Counted from the stretch's first letter, positions 52,181 through 61,378 are shown. The stretch: DNA of 64,000 nt from Vibrio amylolyticus (GCF_023145695.1 NZ_JAJHVV010000010.1:124001-188000), one strand, 5' to 3'. Notes: a model not told the origin generated them from the letters alone. Program-made: numbers and translations.

Positions 52181-52522
52181 ATGAAAAATATTATCGCATT
52201 AGCACTACTTGGAACTCTTGTCGGTTGTGTCAGCAGTACTGAGCAACTCGCGGAAAGTGGTGATTGGTATCAAATAGGGTACCAAGATGGCGTCAAAGGA
52301 CATACAGAACGATCATACAAAGATTTAGCCAAGTTAGGTGGCGCGAAACAATCTGAGTATAACGAAGGTTATACGGAAGGGGTGACGGAATACTGTAACC
52401 CAAACTTTGCCTACCAAATGGGCATCTCAGGGCAATACTATGAAGGTGTGTGTGAAGGCATGCCGGAATCTCAAAAATTTCGCATGGAATGGCAACGCGG
52501 TTGGGCTGAATACAGTAATTAA
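52181..52522 (+). CDS. DUF2799-type small lipoprotein
   Basis: A 113-residue predicted lipoprotein: MKNIIALALLGTLVGCVSS is a signal peptide with lipobox LVGC. The mature part has repeated aromatic/Gly motifs (WYQIGYQDGVKGH, YNEGYTEGVTEYC, YQMGISGQYYEGVC) typical of the DUF2799 group, with two cysteines that could form a disulfide. The function is unknown. The frame is open from 52133, but ATG 52181 has AAGGAA upstream and gives the proper signal peptide. Its promoter region is shared with cstA. Confidence 0.85.
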   Translation: MKNIIALALLGTLVGCVSSTEQLAESGDWYQIGYQDGVKGHTERSYKDLAKLGGAKQSEYNEGYTEGVTEYCNPNFAYQMGISGQYYEGVCEGMPESQKFRMEWQRGWAEYSN

Positions 52523-52543
52523 CCCCCCTAGATCTAATACCTC

Positions 52544-52580
52544 AAGCAGTAGGCGACTTACTCACCGTCGCCTACTGCTT
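52544..52580. terminator. 14-bp perfect hairpin between the lipoprotein gene and murQ
   Basis: AAGCAGTAGGCGAC and GTCGCCTACTGCTT enclose TTACTCACC. The stem is long and perfect, but neither strand has a T run. It probably ends or protects the converging transcripts. Confidence 0.6.
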
Positions 52581-52595
52581 TAATCACTGAATACG

Positions 52596-53522
52596 TTAAA
52601 GGTGTTTACTTCCTTCAACGGCTTTTCTTAGGAAGCCATCTTGGTTGTTAAGCTGCTGTTTCGCCTCTTCCAAGCTTAACCCTGTTAATATCATCAAAAT
52701 GGCCAACTTAACATCGTACTTTGTTTGTTCCAGTGTTTGAGTTGCTATGCTTACGTCACAATCGGTGGCTTGGGTGACAATACGAGCGGCTCGTGCCACG
52801 AGCTTTTTATTGGTCGCTTTCACATCGACCATCAAGTTTTGATAGCTCTTACCAAGACGAATCATACTGGCTGTCGTCAGCATATTGAGAATCAGCTTTT
52901 GCGCCGTTCCTGATTTAAGTCGAGTCGATCCGGTTAACGCTTCTGGTCCAACGACCGGACTTATCGCGATTTGAGCGATTTCCGCAATAGGAGAGCTAGG
53001 GTTGCATGATAGCGCAACGGTGGTAGCACCAATATCGTTGGCGTACTCTAAAGCACCGATGACATAAGGGGTTCTGCCGCTAGCTGCGATTCCAACAACC
53101 ACATCTTGATGAGTGAAGTTAATGTTCTTCAGATCGTCGACGCCAAGCGTGAGAGAGTCTTCTGCGCCTTCTTTGGCTTTGAGTATGGCCTCAGCTCCAC
53201 CTGCTATCAAACCAATCACCATTTGATCTGACACGCCGAAAGTTGGAGGGCATTCTGAAGCATCCAAAACGCCTAATCGTCCGCTGGTACCTGCGCCCAT
53301 ATAAATCAGTCTGCCTTGTCTTTTGAAAGCAGACGTAATCGCATCCACGGCTTTGGCTATCTGTGGCAGTTCTTTTTCGACCGCGATAGGGACCTGTTTA
53401 TCTTGCTGATTTAGTCGTTGTACAATTTGCTCTGATGATAAAAGATCAATGTCCATTGTATCAGGGTTACGACCTTCAGAAACAAGGTGGGAAAGGGCGG
53501 CAATTAGCGCATCATTAGTCAT
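52596..53522 (-). CDS. murQ: N-acetylmuramic acid 6-phosphate etherase
   Basis: A 308-residue SIS-domain lyase that splits the lactyl ether of MurNAc-6-phosphate to give GlcNAc-6-phosphate and lactate. YMGAGTSGRLGVLDASECPP holds the sugar-phosphate loop and the catalytic Glu region; GIAASGRTPYV and TGSTRLKSGTAQKL are family hallmarks. It follows anmK with a 10-bp gap, so the two successive recycling steps are co-expressed. Confidence 0.96.
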   Translation of the reverse strand: MTNDALIAALSHLVSEGRNPDTMDIDLLSSEQIVQRLNQQDKQVPIAVEKELPQIAKAVDAITSAFKRQGRLIYMGAGTSGRLGVLDASECPPTFGVSDQMVIGLIAGGAEAILKAKEGAEDSLTLGVDDLKNINFTHQDVVVGIAASGRTPYVIGALEYANDIGATTVALSCNPSSPIAEIAQIAISPVVGPEALTGSTRLKSGTAQKLILNMLTTASMIRLGKSYQNLMVDVKATNKKLVARAARIVTQATDCDVSIATQTLEQTKYDVKLAILMILTGLSLEEAKQQLNNQDGFLRKAVEGSKHL

Positions 53523-53532
53523 ATAAAACCTA

Positions 53533-54645
53533 TTAATTATTCGGATAAATTACGCCGAGTGAGGCTAGCTTACTGGCACCGGTCACTTCCGGTAAATTGC
53601 TGCTGAGTCCATATGTACGCCTATAAGCTAACCAAGCAAAGGCGATAGCTTCCATATAATCACTATCAACCCCTTTCTCGCTGGTGGTTGTGACCTCCCA
53701 GTTAGGAAGCTGCTCACATAGGCGCTTTAGAATTAAAGGGTTTCTAGCTCCGCCACCACATACTAGCAACTGAGGATAATGCCCAGTAACGTACTGTTTA
53801 ACCTGGTCACAAATGGTAACCACCGTATATTCACATAACGTTCTTTGAACATCTTCTATCGATGTTGGGAACTCTTCTAAATATGACTCAAGCCAAGAGA
53901 GATTAAAAAGCTCTCTACCTGTACTCTTTGGTGGCAGTTGTTGTAAGTAAGGCTCTTTGAGTAAAGTGTTGAGCAGCAGAGTATCAACATGGCCTGATTG
54001 CGCGAAAGTGGCACCTTTATCATACGGTTGGTTGAGATGTTGTTGGCACCAAGCGTCCATTAACATATTGCCCGGCCCTGTATCAAAGCCAAGTGCCTTT
54101 TTATTTGGACGCAGAACGGAGATATTCGATATGCCACCAATATTTAAAACCACAATACTGGAATCCGTTGGGGTAAATATGGCGTGATGAAAGGCGGGAA
54201 CCAACGGTGCCCCTTGTCCCCCTAACGCCATATCTTTACGTCTGAAATCAGCAATGGTATTGATGCCTGTCCTTGCGGCGATAATATTGGCATCCCCAAG
54301 CTGCATAGTAAATGGGGAATCTGCGACAGGTTGGTGAAAGACCGTCTGACCGTGATTCCCGATTGCGGTAATTTGATCGGCGCTATACCCAGATTCCTTG
54401 AGCAGTGCATTAACGGCATCAGAAAATAGTATGCCGAGCTGATGATCGAGCTCACCGATTTCAATTAGGTTAGTAGATTGTCCAACCGCAACATTAAGCA
54501 AACGCTGCTTTAGCGCCTTTTGCATTGGGAACTCATGATGTGCGACCATCTTTACGTGGCTCTCGTTAATTTGGACTAATGCGGTATCAACACCATCCAT
54601 ACTGGTTCCCGACATCACACCAATAAATAGTTCAGGCTGTTTCAA
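53533..54645 (-). CDS. anmK: Anhydro-N-acetylmuramic acid kinase
   Basis: A 370-residue ASKHA-fold kinase that opens the 1,6-anhydro ring of anhMurNAc and phosphorylates it. IGVMSGTSMDGVD is the N-terminal phosphate loop, followed by GNHGQTVFH, FDTGPGNMLMDAW and LVCGGGARN. First gene of the minus-strand anmK-murQ operon and divergent from nagZ, which makes its substrate. Confidence 0.96.
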   Translation of the reverse strand: MKQPELFIGVMSGTSMDGVDTALVQINESHVKMVAHHEFPMQKALKQRLLNVAVGQSTNLIEIGELDHQLGILFSDAVNALLKESGYSADQITAIGNHGQTVFHQPVADSPFTMQLGDANIIAARTGINTIADFRRKDMALGGQGAPLVPAFHHAIFTPTDSSIVVLNIGGISNISVLRPNKKALGFDTGPGNMLMDAWCQQHLNQPYDKGATFAQSGHVDTLLLNTLLKEPYLQQLPPKSTGRELFNLSWLESYLEEFPTSIEDVQRTLCEYTVVTICDQVKQYVTGHYPQLLVCGGGARNPLILKRLCEQLPNWEVTTTSEKGVDSDYMEAIAFAWLAYRRTYGLSSNLPEVTGASKLASLGVIYPNN

Positions 54646-54810
54646 ATTCGACTCCGTGGAACTCGGTTAATAAAGGCTCGTGACAGATAAATAGACTCGA
54701 TAGCATCAGAGAGTTTACTGACTTAACGCGAACCGAAAAAGCATTGTAATGTAAATTTAAAACGAATAATCTCGATAACTTAGCGAATTGAGGAGCAGGT
54801 AGAAGAAGTT

Positions 54811-55794
54811 ATGGGACCACTGTGGATAGACGTAGCAGGTTACGAACTAACAGCAGAAGATCGAGAGATTCTTGAACATCCAACGGTGGGTGGCTTGATC
54901 CTGTTTTCGAGAAATTATCACGACAGTGAACAGTTAATTGCGTTAAACAAAGAGATTCGCAAAGTGGCGAAGCGTCCACTCTTGATTGGTGTCGATCAAG
55001 AAGGGGGGCGTGTGCAGCGATTCAGAGAAGGCTTCTCAATCATTCCTGCTGCCGAAGAGTACGCAAAACACAACAAGGGTGAAGCGCTCGCTAAGCAAGG
55101 TGGTTGGTTGATGGCCGCAGAGCTAATTGCTCATGATATCGATCTCAGTTTTGCGCCTGTTTTAGATAAAGGGCATGAGTGTAAAGCGATTGGCAGTCGA
55201 GCATTTGGTGAGAGTGTTGATGAGATCATTCGTTACAGCTCCGCTTATATGCAAGGGATGAAGTCGGTTGGTATGGCAACAACAGGAAAACACTTCCCAG
55301 GCCACGGTGGTGTGATTGCTGATTCGCACTTGGAAACACCTTATGATCATCGAGAAGATATCTTTCAATCAGACATGGCGACTTTTAAAGCTCAGATTGA
55401 ATCGGGTATTTTGGATGCAATGATGCCTGCACATGTTATTTACCCTCATTATGATGAGCAACCTGCAAGTGGTTCTGAGTATTGGCTTAAACAGATCCTA
55501 CGCCAAGAGCTTGGTTTTAAAGGGCTGATTTTTTCTGATGACTTAACCATGGAAGGCGCTTCTATTATGGGGAGCCCAGCAGAGCGTGCACATCAGTCAT
55601 TGGTGGCTGGGTGTGACATGTTGTTGGTATGTAATAAGCGGGATGCTCAAGTGGAAGTGTTAGATAACTTGCCAATCATGGACGTACCAACGGCCGATGC
55701 ATTACTTAAGAAGCAGTCATTTAATCTCTCTGAACTGCAAGGTTCTAATGACTGGAAGCAAGCGTCTGAGGCGATGAAAGCGATAATTGGTTAA
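54811..55794 (+). CDS. nagZ: Beta-N-acetylhexosaminidase NagZ
   Basis: A 327-residue family-3 glycosidase of the cytoplasm. It releases GlcNAc from anhydromuropeptides during cell-wall recycling and so shapes AmpR-type beta-lactam responses. KHFPGHGG carries the catalytic His loop, GVDQEGGRVQR the substrate region and FSDDLTMEGA the nucleophile Asp. The ATG at 54811 follows AGAAGAAG. A bidirectional terminator separates it from btsR. Confidence 0.97.
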   Translation: MGPLWIDVAGYELTAEDREILEHPTVGGLILFSRNYHDSEQLIALNKEIRKVAKRPLLIGVDQEGGRVQRFREGFSIIPAAEEYAKHNKGEALAKQGGWLMAAELIAHDIDLSFAPVLDKGHECKAIGSRAFGESVDEIIRYSSAYMQGMKSVGMATTGKHFPGHGGVIADSHLETPYDHREDIFQSDMATFKAQIESGILDAMMPAHVIYPHYDEQPASGSEYWLKQILRQELGFKGLIFSDDLTMEGASIMGSPAERAHQSLVAGCDMLLVCNKRDAQVEVLDNLPIMDVPTADALLKKQSFNLSELQGSNDWKQASEAMKAIIG

Positions 55795-55821
55795 AGACAT
55801 TTGTTGAAATTTAGTCTCATA

Positions 55822-55847
55822 AAAAAGCCACAATTTAGTGGCTTTTT
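55822..55847. terminator. Bidirectional terminator between nagZ and btsR
   Basis: AAAAAGCCAC and GTGGCTTTTT flank AATTTA; T runs lie on both strands. Confidence 0.93.
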
Positions 55848-55858
55848 ATTTGGGCGCT

Positions 55859-56584
55859 TTAATGGAAGCCTAGCATCTCTTTTAGTGCTTTTAGGTAACG
55901 ACGACTGACTGGAACTTGATGATCGCTGGTGGTAATGATTTCGGCTAATCCATTTTCCAAAAGCTTGATCTCTTTGATCGCTTTAGTGTTGATTAAGTAC
56001 TGCCTGTGACAACGAACCAATGGCGTTTTCTCTTCTAGTACCTTCAGGGTTAGTTGGCACGCCGCGACTTGTTTCTCTGTTTGTACTTGCACGCCACTAA
56101 TATCAGTATGAGCGAACTCCACCTCGTTGGTTGGGATAATCATAATACGGTTCAAACCAATACAAGGCACTTGTTCAAGTGACTGTGGAGCAAGAACGGA
56201 AAGATCTTGACGCTGTGAGGGGGTTAACTTGATCAGGCGTTTGATGGTTTTTTCCAAGCGGCAGGAATTGACGGGTTTTAGAAGGTAATCAAATGCATTT
56301 TCTTCAAAAGCTTGAACCGCGTAGTCATCATAGGCTGTAACAAAGACGACATTGGGCATGGTTTCAGGGTCAAGCATGCCAAGCAGTTCAATGCCGGTTA
56401 CTTGTGGCATTTGAATATCAAGGAACACCACATCAGGCTTTAATTGATTGATTTTCTTTAGCCCCTCAATCGCATTACTCGCGGTGTCGACTACAGTCAC
56501 TTTACCTGTCTCTTCCAGTAACTCGGAGAGCTCTTCTCGAGCAAATAGCTCGTCATCAATCACCAATGCTGAAAGCATACTCAT
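55859..56584 (-). CDS. btsR: LytTR response regulator BtsR (YehT-like)
   Basis: A 241-residue regulator. The receiver domain has acidic residues in LVIDDE, the phospho-acceptor Asp in VVFLDIQMP near residue 56, and Lys in YLLKPV. The C-terminal LytTR DNA-binding domain contains LVRCHRQYLIN and the ending VPVSRRYLKALKE. E. coli BtsR (239 residues) binds direct repeats of ACC[GA]CT[CT]A upstream of btsT. Such repeats occur before cstA in this window. It starts 3 bp after the kinase gene. AlgR- or YpdB-like roles are less likely given the kinase type. Confidence 0.88.
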   Translation of the reverse strand: MSMLSALVIDDELFAREELSELLEETGKVTVVDTASNAIEGLKKINQLKPDVVFLDIQMPQVTGIELLGMLDPETMPNVVFVTAYDDYAVQAFEENAFDYLLKPVNSCRLEKTIKRLIKLTPSQRQDLSVLAPQSLEQVPCIGLNRIMIIPTNEVEFAHTDISGVQVQTEKQVAACQLTLKVLEEKTPLVRCHRQYLINTKAIKEIKLLENGLAEIITTSDHQVPVSRRYLKALKEMLGFH

Positions 56585-56587
56585 ACC

Positions 56588-58264
56588 TTACTGGTTGTCC
56601 TGATTTGGAATAATAAAACTCATTCGAGTGAATTGATTCTCTTCGACTTCAATTTTTAGTGCTGCGTCACGACCAAATTTATTGGTTAATCGTTTATCTA
56701 CAATCGACATCCCAAGCCCAGAGTGATCTTCTTGCGGTACTTTGTAGCTCCCTGCATTGTCTTCTACGACGATTCGTTGACCTTTCATTACCGGTTGATT
56801 GTAAATTCGAACTCGTCCCCCTTCGAGCAGTTGAGAGGTGCCATGCTTAATGGCATTTTCGACTAAGGGTTGCAGCGTAAAGGTGGGTAATTGGCGAGAT
56901 AAAAGCGCTTCATCGATATTAATATCAACTTCTAATCGGTCACTAAAACGTGCTTTCTCAATGGTCAAATAGGCGTTTACGTGTGCCAGCTCGTCTTTAA
57001 CTGTGACCGTTTCAATGTTTTGTTTCAGGTTACTACGAAAGAACTGAGATAAGTGTTGGATCAGCTCACGAGCTTTATCTGGGTTACGACGGATAACGGC
57101 ATTAATGGTGTTTAGTGCATTAAACAAAAAGTGCGGGTTAACTTGAGCGTGCAGCAGTTTAATCTCAGCCTGAGAAAGCAACATTTGCTTTCGTTGGTAA
57201 TCTCCAAAGAGGATCTGACTAGAGAGCAGCTGTGCAATACCTTGCGCCATGGACATATTGATGGTTGAGAAGAGTTTACGCTTTGGCTCATAAAGTTTGA
57301 TCGTGCCAATGACTTTATCGCCCGCTCTCAGTGGGATAATAAGTGCGGAGCCTAATTTACAATTCGGTGATAGAGAGCATTGATAACGGGTTTCCTTTCC
57401 ATCAAGGTACATAATTTGATTACCATTGATGGCATCAAGTGTACTTACAGATGAGATTGGAGTATTGGGTTTATGGTGATCGTCGCCAATCCCAACAAAG
57501 GCTAATATTTTTTCATCATCCGTAATCGATACCGCGCCGACACTTGTCTCTTCATAGACGATACGAGCAATTTTTTCGGCATTCTGACTATTAAAACCTA
57601 GAGCCAAAATACCAACAGAGCGCTCTGCAATATTCAATGCTCGGCGAGAAAAGGTGGCCGAATACTCTTCAAAAATGGTCTTTCTATCTTGCAGAATACT
57701 CATAAACAGTGCCGCCCCAAATGAGTTGGCAATGATCATGGGGGCAGCGATATCAGAAACCAACGCATACGCTTGAACAAAAGGTTTTGCCACGATCAAG
57801 ATGATCAGCATCTGTACTATTTCAGCAAATAGAGTCACGGAAAACACAACGGTTGGGCTAAAGAGAAGGCTGATTTTGTTTTTACGAACAAAGTAGATGT
57901 GTACTAACCCACCGATGAGCCCTTCAGCGGTTGTTGAAATGGCGCAGGCGACATCGGTAAAGCCTCCTAAAGAGTAACGATGCATTCCACCTGTGAGTCC
58001 AACCAAAAAACCAACCACAGGGCCGCCAAACAGACCGCCCATCACAGCCCCAATAGCCCGAGTATTGGCGATGGCATCGTTAATCTGTAAGCCGAAATAG
58101 GTGCCTAAAATACAAAATAGTGAGAATAGTACGTAGACACTGGCTTTATGGCTCAATCGATTAGAGATGCTCAGTAGAGGCAAAAAAATGGGAGTCTTAC
58201 TAAGCATGTAAGCTAATACAAGATAGACACACATTTGCTGAAGTAAGGAGAGGATAAGATCCAT
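56588..58264 (-). CDS. btsS: LytS-type sensor histidine kinase BtsS (YehU-like)
   Basis: A 558-residue membrane kinase close to the 561 of E. coli BtsS. The first 190 residues form the 5TMR-LYT sensor with GAVMGGLFGGPVVGFLVGL. A GAF domain lies at about 215-345, then a His-kinase domain with HAQVNPHFLFNALNTI (phospho-His) and an ATPase domain with QPLVENAIKHG and GLGMSIVDKR. BtsS of E. coli senses extracellular pyruvate with high affinity. The same signal is inferred here. The gene is divergent from aroF across a 237-bp gap. Confidence 0.88.
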   Translation of the reverse strand: MDLILSLLQQMCVYLVLAYMLSKTPIFLPLLSISNRLSHKASVYVLFSLFCILGTYFGLQINDAIANTRAIGAVMGGLFGGPVVGFLVGLTGGMHRYSLGGFTDVACAISTTAEGLIGGLVHIYFVRKNKISLLFSPTVVFSVTLFAEIVQMLIILIVAKPFVQAYALVSDIAAPMIIANSFGAALFMSILQDRKTIFEEYSATFSRRALNIAERSVGILALGFNSQNAEKIARIVYEETSVGAVSITDDEKILAFVGIGDDHHKPNTPISSVSTLDAINGNQIMYLDGKETRYQCSLSPNCKLGSALIIPLRAGDKVIGTIKLYEPKRKLFSTINMSMAQGIAQLLSSQILFGDYQRKQMLLSQAEIKLLHAQVNPHFLFNALNTINAVIRRNPDKARELIQHLSQFFRSNLKQNIETVTVKDELAHVNAYLTIEKARFSDRLEVDINIDEALLSRQLPTFTLQPLVENAIKHGTSQLLEGGRVRIYNQPVMKGQRIVVEDNAGSYKVPQEDHSGLGMSIVDKRLTNKFGRDAALKIEVEENQFTRMSFIIPNQDNQ

Positions 58265-58365
58265 GATGGCACCAGATAAAAGTCTTAGTGCTATTTTAGA
58301 TAAGAAAAAGGCAATAAAACACGGTTAACTCATCATTTATATGAGAAGAGTTTGAATTATCAGGG

Positions 58366-58406
58366 TGTAATGTATTATTTACACGTGGTGTTTTTTGTTG
58401 TTTACA
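58366..58406. promoter_or_regulatory. Two adjacent TyrR boxes upstream of aroF
   Basis: TGTAAT-GTATTA-TTTACA at 58366-58383 is one mismatch from TGTAAA-N6-TTTACA. TGTTTT-TTGTTG-TTTACA at 58389-58406 is a weaker box. Centres are 23 bp apart, the strong-plus-weak layout used for tyrosine repression. Confidence 0.72.
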
Positions 58407-58474
58407 CTTGAAATATCATTTTATCCTGTTATTTTGTTCAATATTGTCGTGGGCGAGATAGGGTTCTCGCTAGG

Positions 58475-58492
58475 TGTAAAAATGGATATACA
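58475..58492. promoter_or_regulatory. TyrR box next to the aroF start
   Basis: TGTAAA-AATGGA-TATACA differs from the TyrR consensus at one position. It ends 9 bp before the aroF ATG, downstream of the expected promoter. Confidence 0.65.
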
Positions 58493-58501
58493 GGTGTGGT
58501 T

Positions 58502-59578
58502 ATGCAAAAAAGTGAGTTAAGTAATATTAATATTAGCAATGAACAGGTGTTAATTACTCCTGAAGAGCTAAAAACAAAACTGCCTTTGAGTGATAACGCT
58601 CGCCGATTTATCCAAGAGTCTCGTCAAACTATCGCAAATATCATTCATAAGAAAGACCACCGTATGCTGATCGTCTGTGGTCCGTGCTCTATTCACGATA
58701 TTGATGCGGCAAGAGAGTATGCGAAGCGTTTGAAAGCGCTCTCTGAAGAACTAAGCGATCAGCTGTACATTGTGATGCGAGTTTACTTTGAAAAGCCACG
58801 TACCACAGTGGGTTGGAAAGGCCTAATTAATGACCCTCATTTGGATGGTACATTTGATATTGAGCATGGTCTTCATGTTGGTCGTGAACTTTTGGTTGAA
58901 CTGGCAGAAATGGAAATTCCATTAGCGACAGAAGCATTGGATCCGATCAGTCCTCAATACCTAGCGGATACATTCAGTTGGGCGGCCATTGGTGCTCGTA
59001 CAACGGAATCCCAAACTCACCGTGAAATGGCAAGCGGCCTTTCAATGCCTATTGGTTTTAAAAATGGTACGGATGGCAACTTAGGGACAGCGATTAATGC
59101 TATGCAAGCCGCTTCTTCTAGTCACCGTTTCATGGGGATTAGCCGTGAAGGTCAAGTTGCGCTACTGACGACGCAAGGTAACCCAAATGGCCATGTAATC
59201 CTTCGTGGTGGTAAACAAACTAACTACGATTCTGTTTCCGTGACAGAGTGTGAGCAAGATATGGCGAAGTTTGGTCTTGATGCGTCATTAATGGTGGACT
59301 GTAGTCATGCAAATTCACGTAAAGATTACCGTCGTCAGCCTCTTGTCGCAGAAGACGTTATCCACCAAATTCGTGAAGGTAATCAGTCTATTATCGGTCT
59401 TATGATTGAAAGCCACATCAATGAAGGTAATCAATCTTCTGATATCCCTCTAAAAGAGATGGAGTACGGTGTGTCTATCACTGATGCGTGTATCAATTGG
59501 CAATCAACTGAGGCACTATTAAAGCATGCACATACTGAGTTAGTGCCATTTTTGGAAGACCGCCTAAAAGGGAAATAA
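58502..59578 (+). CDS. aroF: 3-deoxy-7-phosphoheptulonate synthase (DAHP synthase), Tyr-regulated type
   Basis: A 358-residue class I DAHP synthase that condenses PEP and erythrose 4-phosphate at the entry of aromatic synthesis. GPCSIHD, the MRVYFEKPRTTVGWKG PEP region, GARTTESQTHR and MVDCSHANS are all present. The coupling to tyrA 10 bp downstream and three upstream TyrR boxes support the tyrosine-sensitive AroF isozyme rather than AroG or AroH. ATG 58502 with AGGTG upstream is preferred over GTG 58496. Confidence 0.94.
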   Translation: MQKSELSNINISNEQVLITPEELKTKLPLSDNARRFIQESRQTIANIIHKKDHRMLIVCGPCSIHDIDAAREYAKRLKALSEELSDQLYIVMRVYFEKPRTTVGWKGLINDPHLDGTFDIEHGLHVGRELLVELAEMEIPLATEALDPISPQYLADTFSWAAIGARTTESQTHREMASGLSMPIGFKNGTDGNLGTAINAMQAASSSHRFMGISREGQVALLTTQGNPNGHVILRGGKQTNYDSVSVTECEQDMAKFGLDASLMVDCSHANSRKDYRRQPLVAEDVIHQIREGNQSIIGLMIESHINEGNQSSDIPLKEMEYGVSITDACINWQSTEALLKHAHTELVPFLEDRLKGK

Positions 59579-59588
59579 AGGAACTAGC

Positions 59589-60716
59589 ATGGCCGTTGAG
59601 TTAAACGAGTTACGTGACCAAATTGATATTGTTGATAAGCAAATTTTAGATTTATTAGCACAGCGTTTGTCACTGGTAGAAAAAGTTGGTGAAGTAAAAA
59701 GTGAGCATGGATTACCTATTTATGCGCCGGATCGAGAAGCGGCAATGTTGGCTTCACGTCGAGAAGAGGCTGCAAAGAAAGGGGTTCCGCCACAACTGAT
59801 AGAAGATATTTTACGTCGAACGATGCGTGAATCTTATGCCAGTGAAAAAGACTCCGGCTTTAAATGCCTAAACCCAGAATTACGCTCTGTTGTCATTGTG
59901 GGGGGTAAAGGTCAACTCGGTGGGCTGTTTGGCCGTATGTTCGAACTTTCAGGTTATGAAGTGAAAGTTCTAGGCAGCCAGGATTGGGACAGAGCCGATG
60001 AAATACTAGACAATGCTGGTTTGGTGGTTGTGACGGTTCCAATTCATCTCACTCAAGGTGTTATTGAAAAGCTATCAAACTTACCTTCTGATTGTATTTT
60101 GTGTGATTTAACATCGATCAAATCGAAACCTTTACAAGCGATGTTAAACGTTCACCAAGGACCTGTTGTTGGATTACACCCAATGTTTGGCCCTGATGTA
60201 CCTAGTTTAGCGAAACAGGTGATCGTTTATTGTAACGGTCGAGATGAAGAGAGCTATCAATGGCTTCTTGAGCAGTTTTCTATTTGGGGGGCGTCTTTGT
60301 GCAATATCGATGCAGGAGAGCATGATCATGGCATGACATTGATCCAAGCACTGCGTCACTTTACCTCATTTGCTTATGGGCTTCATTTGAGCAAAGAGAA
60401 CCCAAATATAGACAAATTGCTTCAGCTTAGCTCTCCTATTTACCGTCTTGAGTTGGCTATGGTTGGACGTTTGTTTGGCCAAGACCCTAACCTCTATGGT
60501 GATATCATTTTCTCATCGCAAGAGAATATCGATATGATTAAGCGTTTCCATCAATGTTTTGGTGATGCTCTAGAGCTGTTAGATGGAAAAGATAAGGCCG
60601 GATTTATTGAAAGCTTTAATGATGTGAGTGAGTGGTTTGGTGATTACTCTTCACAGTTTATGAGCGAGAGTCAAAACTTGTTGAAGCAGGCTAACGACGC
60701 AATACATCGTGGTTAG
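59589..60716 (+). CDS. tyrA: Bifunctional chorismate mutase/prephenate dehydrogenase
   Basis: A 375-residue T protein for tyrosine synthesis. An N-terminal AroQ-type chorismate mutase (about 1-90, LRDQIDIVDKQILDLLAQRL) precedes a dehydrogenase domain with NAD-binding VIVGGKGQLGGLFGRMF, the LHPMFGPDV loop and HDHGMTLIQALRH. Length matches the E. coli 373. It forms the aroF-tyrA operon controlled by TyrR. A terminator follows. Confidence 0.97.
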   Translation: MAVELNELRDQIDIVDKQILDLLAQRLSLVEKVGEVKSEHGLPIYAPDREAAMLASRREEAAKKGVPPQLIEDILRRTMRESYASEKDSGFKCLNPELRSVVIVGGKGQLGGLFGRMFELSGYEVKVLGSQDWDRADEILDNAGLVVVTVPIHLTQGVIEKLSNLPSDCILCDLTSIKSKPLQAMLNVHQGPVVGLHPMFGPDVPSLAKQVIVYCNGRDEESYQWLLEQFSIWGASLCNIDAGEHDHGMTLIQALRHFTSFAYGLHLSKENPNIDKLLQLSSPIYRLELAMVGRLFGQDPNLYGDIIFSSQENIDMIKRFHQCFGDALELLDGKDKAGFIESFNDVSEWFGDYSSQFMSESQNLLKQANDAIHRG

Positions 60717-60738
60717 TTAAAATAAAACAATGAATGAT

Positions 60739-60765
60739 AAAGAGCAGCTTAGTCTGCTCTTTTTT
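60739..60765 (+). terminator. aroF-tyrA terminator
   Basis: AAAGAGCAG and CTGCTCTTT pair around CTTAGT and are followed by T residues. Confidence 0.93.
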
Positions 60766-60813
60766 ATTGTCTTTTTTTCAACACTAAGGTTAACCGTAAT
60801 TCAACAATAGTGA

Positions 60814-61188
60814 CTAAAGGTGTTCGCCTAAATCAGATAAGTGTTCAATATCTCGGTGAAGTAAACTGTCATCACCGACATTGAGTTCAATTAACCGCTT
60901 TAAGTGAGAGATACTTTCAATATCAATATGGTCGATACTGGCTCGAATAACATTGTTATCCATATGGATTAGGTTGACGCTCATCTCGATAACGATATCA
61001 CTATCTATAAGTGAAAACTGAACATCAGCTAACTGGTTCAGGTTAAGATCTTCGCAACTGGCTTCGGCACTGAGTAATAAACCATGCAATGATAAATCCT
61101 GAATGCTAGAGTCGACGGAGATCTGCCCTTGAACAATAGTCGCAGGGGCCTGATAAATAACTCTTGAAAAGCGACGTTTTTCAACCAT
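60814..61188 (-). CDS. plzA: PilZ-domain cyclic-di-GMP receptor, probable PlzA
   Basis: A 124-residue single-domain PilZ protein. The two parts of the ligand site are visible: RxxxR at residues 5-9 (RRFSR) and D/N-x-S-x-x-G as DLSLHG near residue 32-37. Its place after tyrA is that of VC0697/PlzA in V. cholerae (from memory). With both arms of the motif intact, binding of cyclic di-GMP is plausible, although for V. cholerae PlzA evidence of binding is uncertain to me. The C terminus is acidic and rich in Asp, His and Leu. Confidence 0.85.
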   Translation of the reverse strand: MVEKRRFSRVIYQAPATIVQGQISVDSSIQDLSLHGLLLSAEASCEDLNLNQLADVQFSLIDSDIVIEMSVNLIHMDNNVIRASIDHIDIESISHLKRLIELNVGDDSLLHRDIEHLSDLGEHL

Positions 61189-61329
61189 AGTAATGTCTCT
61201 TGTAAATTAGCTTTGCTATTTATTCGAACATAGCGTCAATGGATATTTAAATATCATAGCAAACTGACTGCCACATCAATGTGTCGCTGCTCTCTCTTTA
61301 AGGTTAACCTACGATTAAGTAGAAACAAT

Positions 61330-61353
61330 AAAGGCCGCAATGAGCGGCCTTTT
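61330..61353 (-). terminator. ettA terminator
   Basis: On the minus strand AAAAGGCCGC and GCGGCCTTT pair around TCATT and are followed by ATTG, just after the ettA stop. Confidence 0.75.
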
Positions 61354-61378
61354 AATGCGATTATCTAAGCAAAATTTA

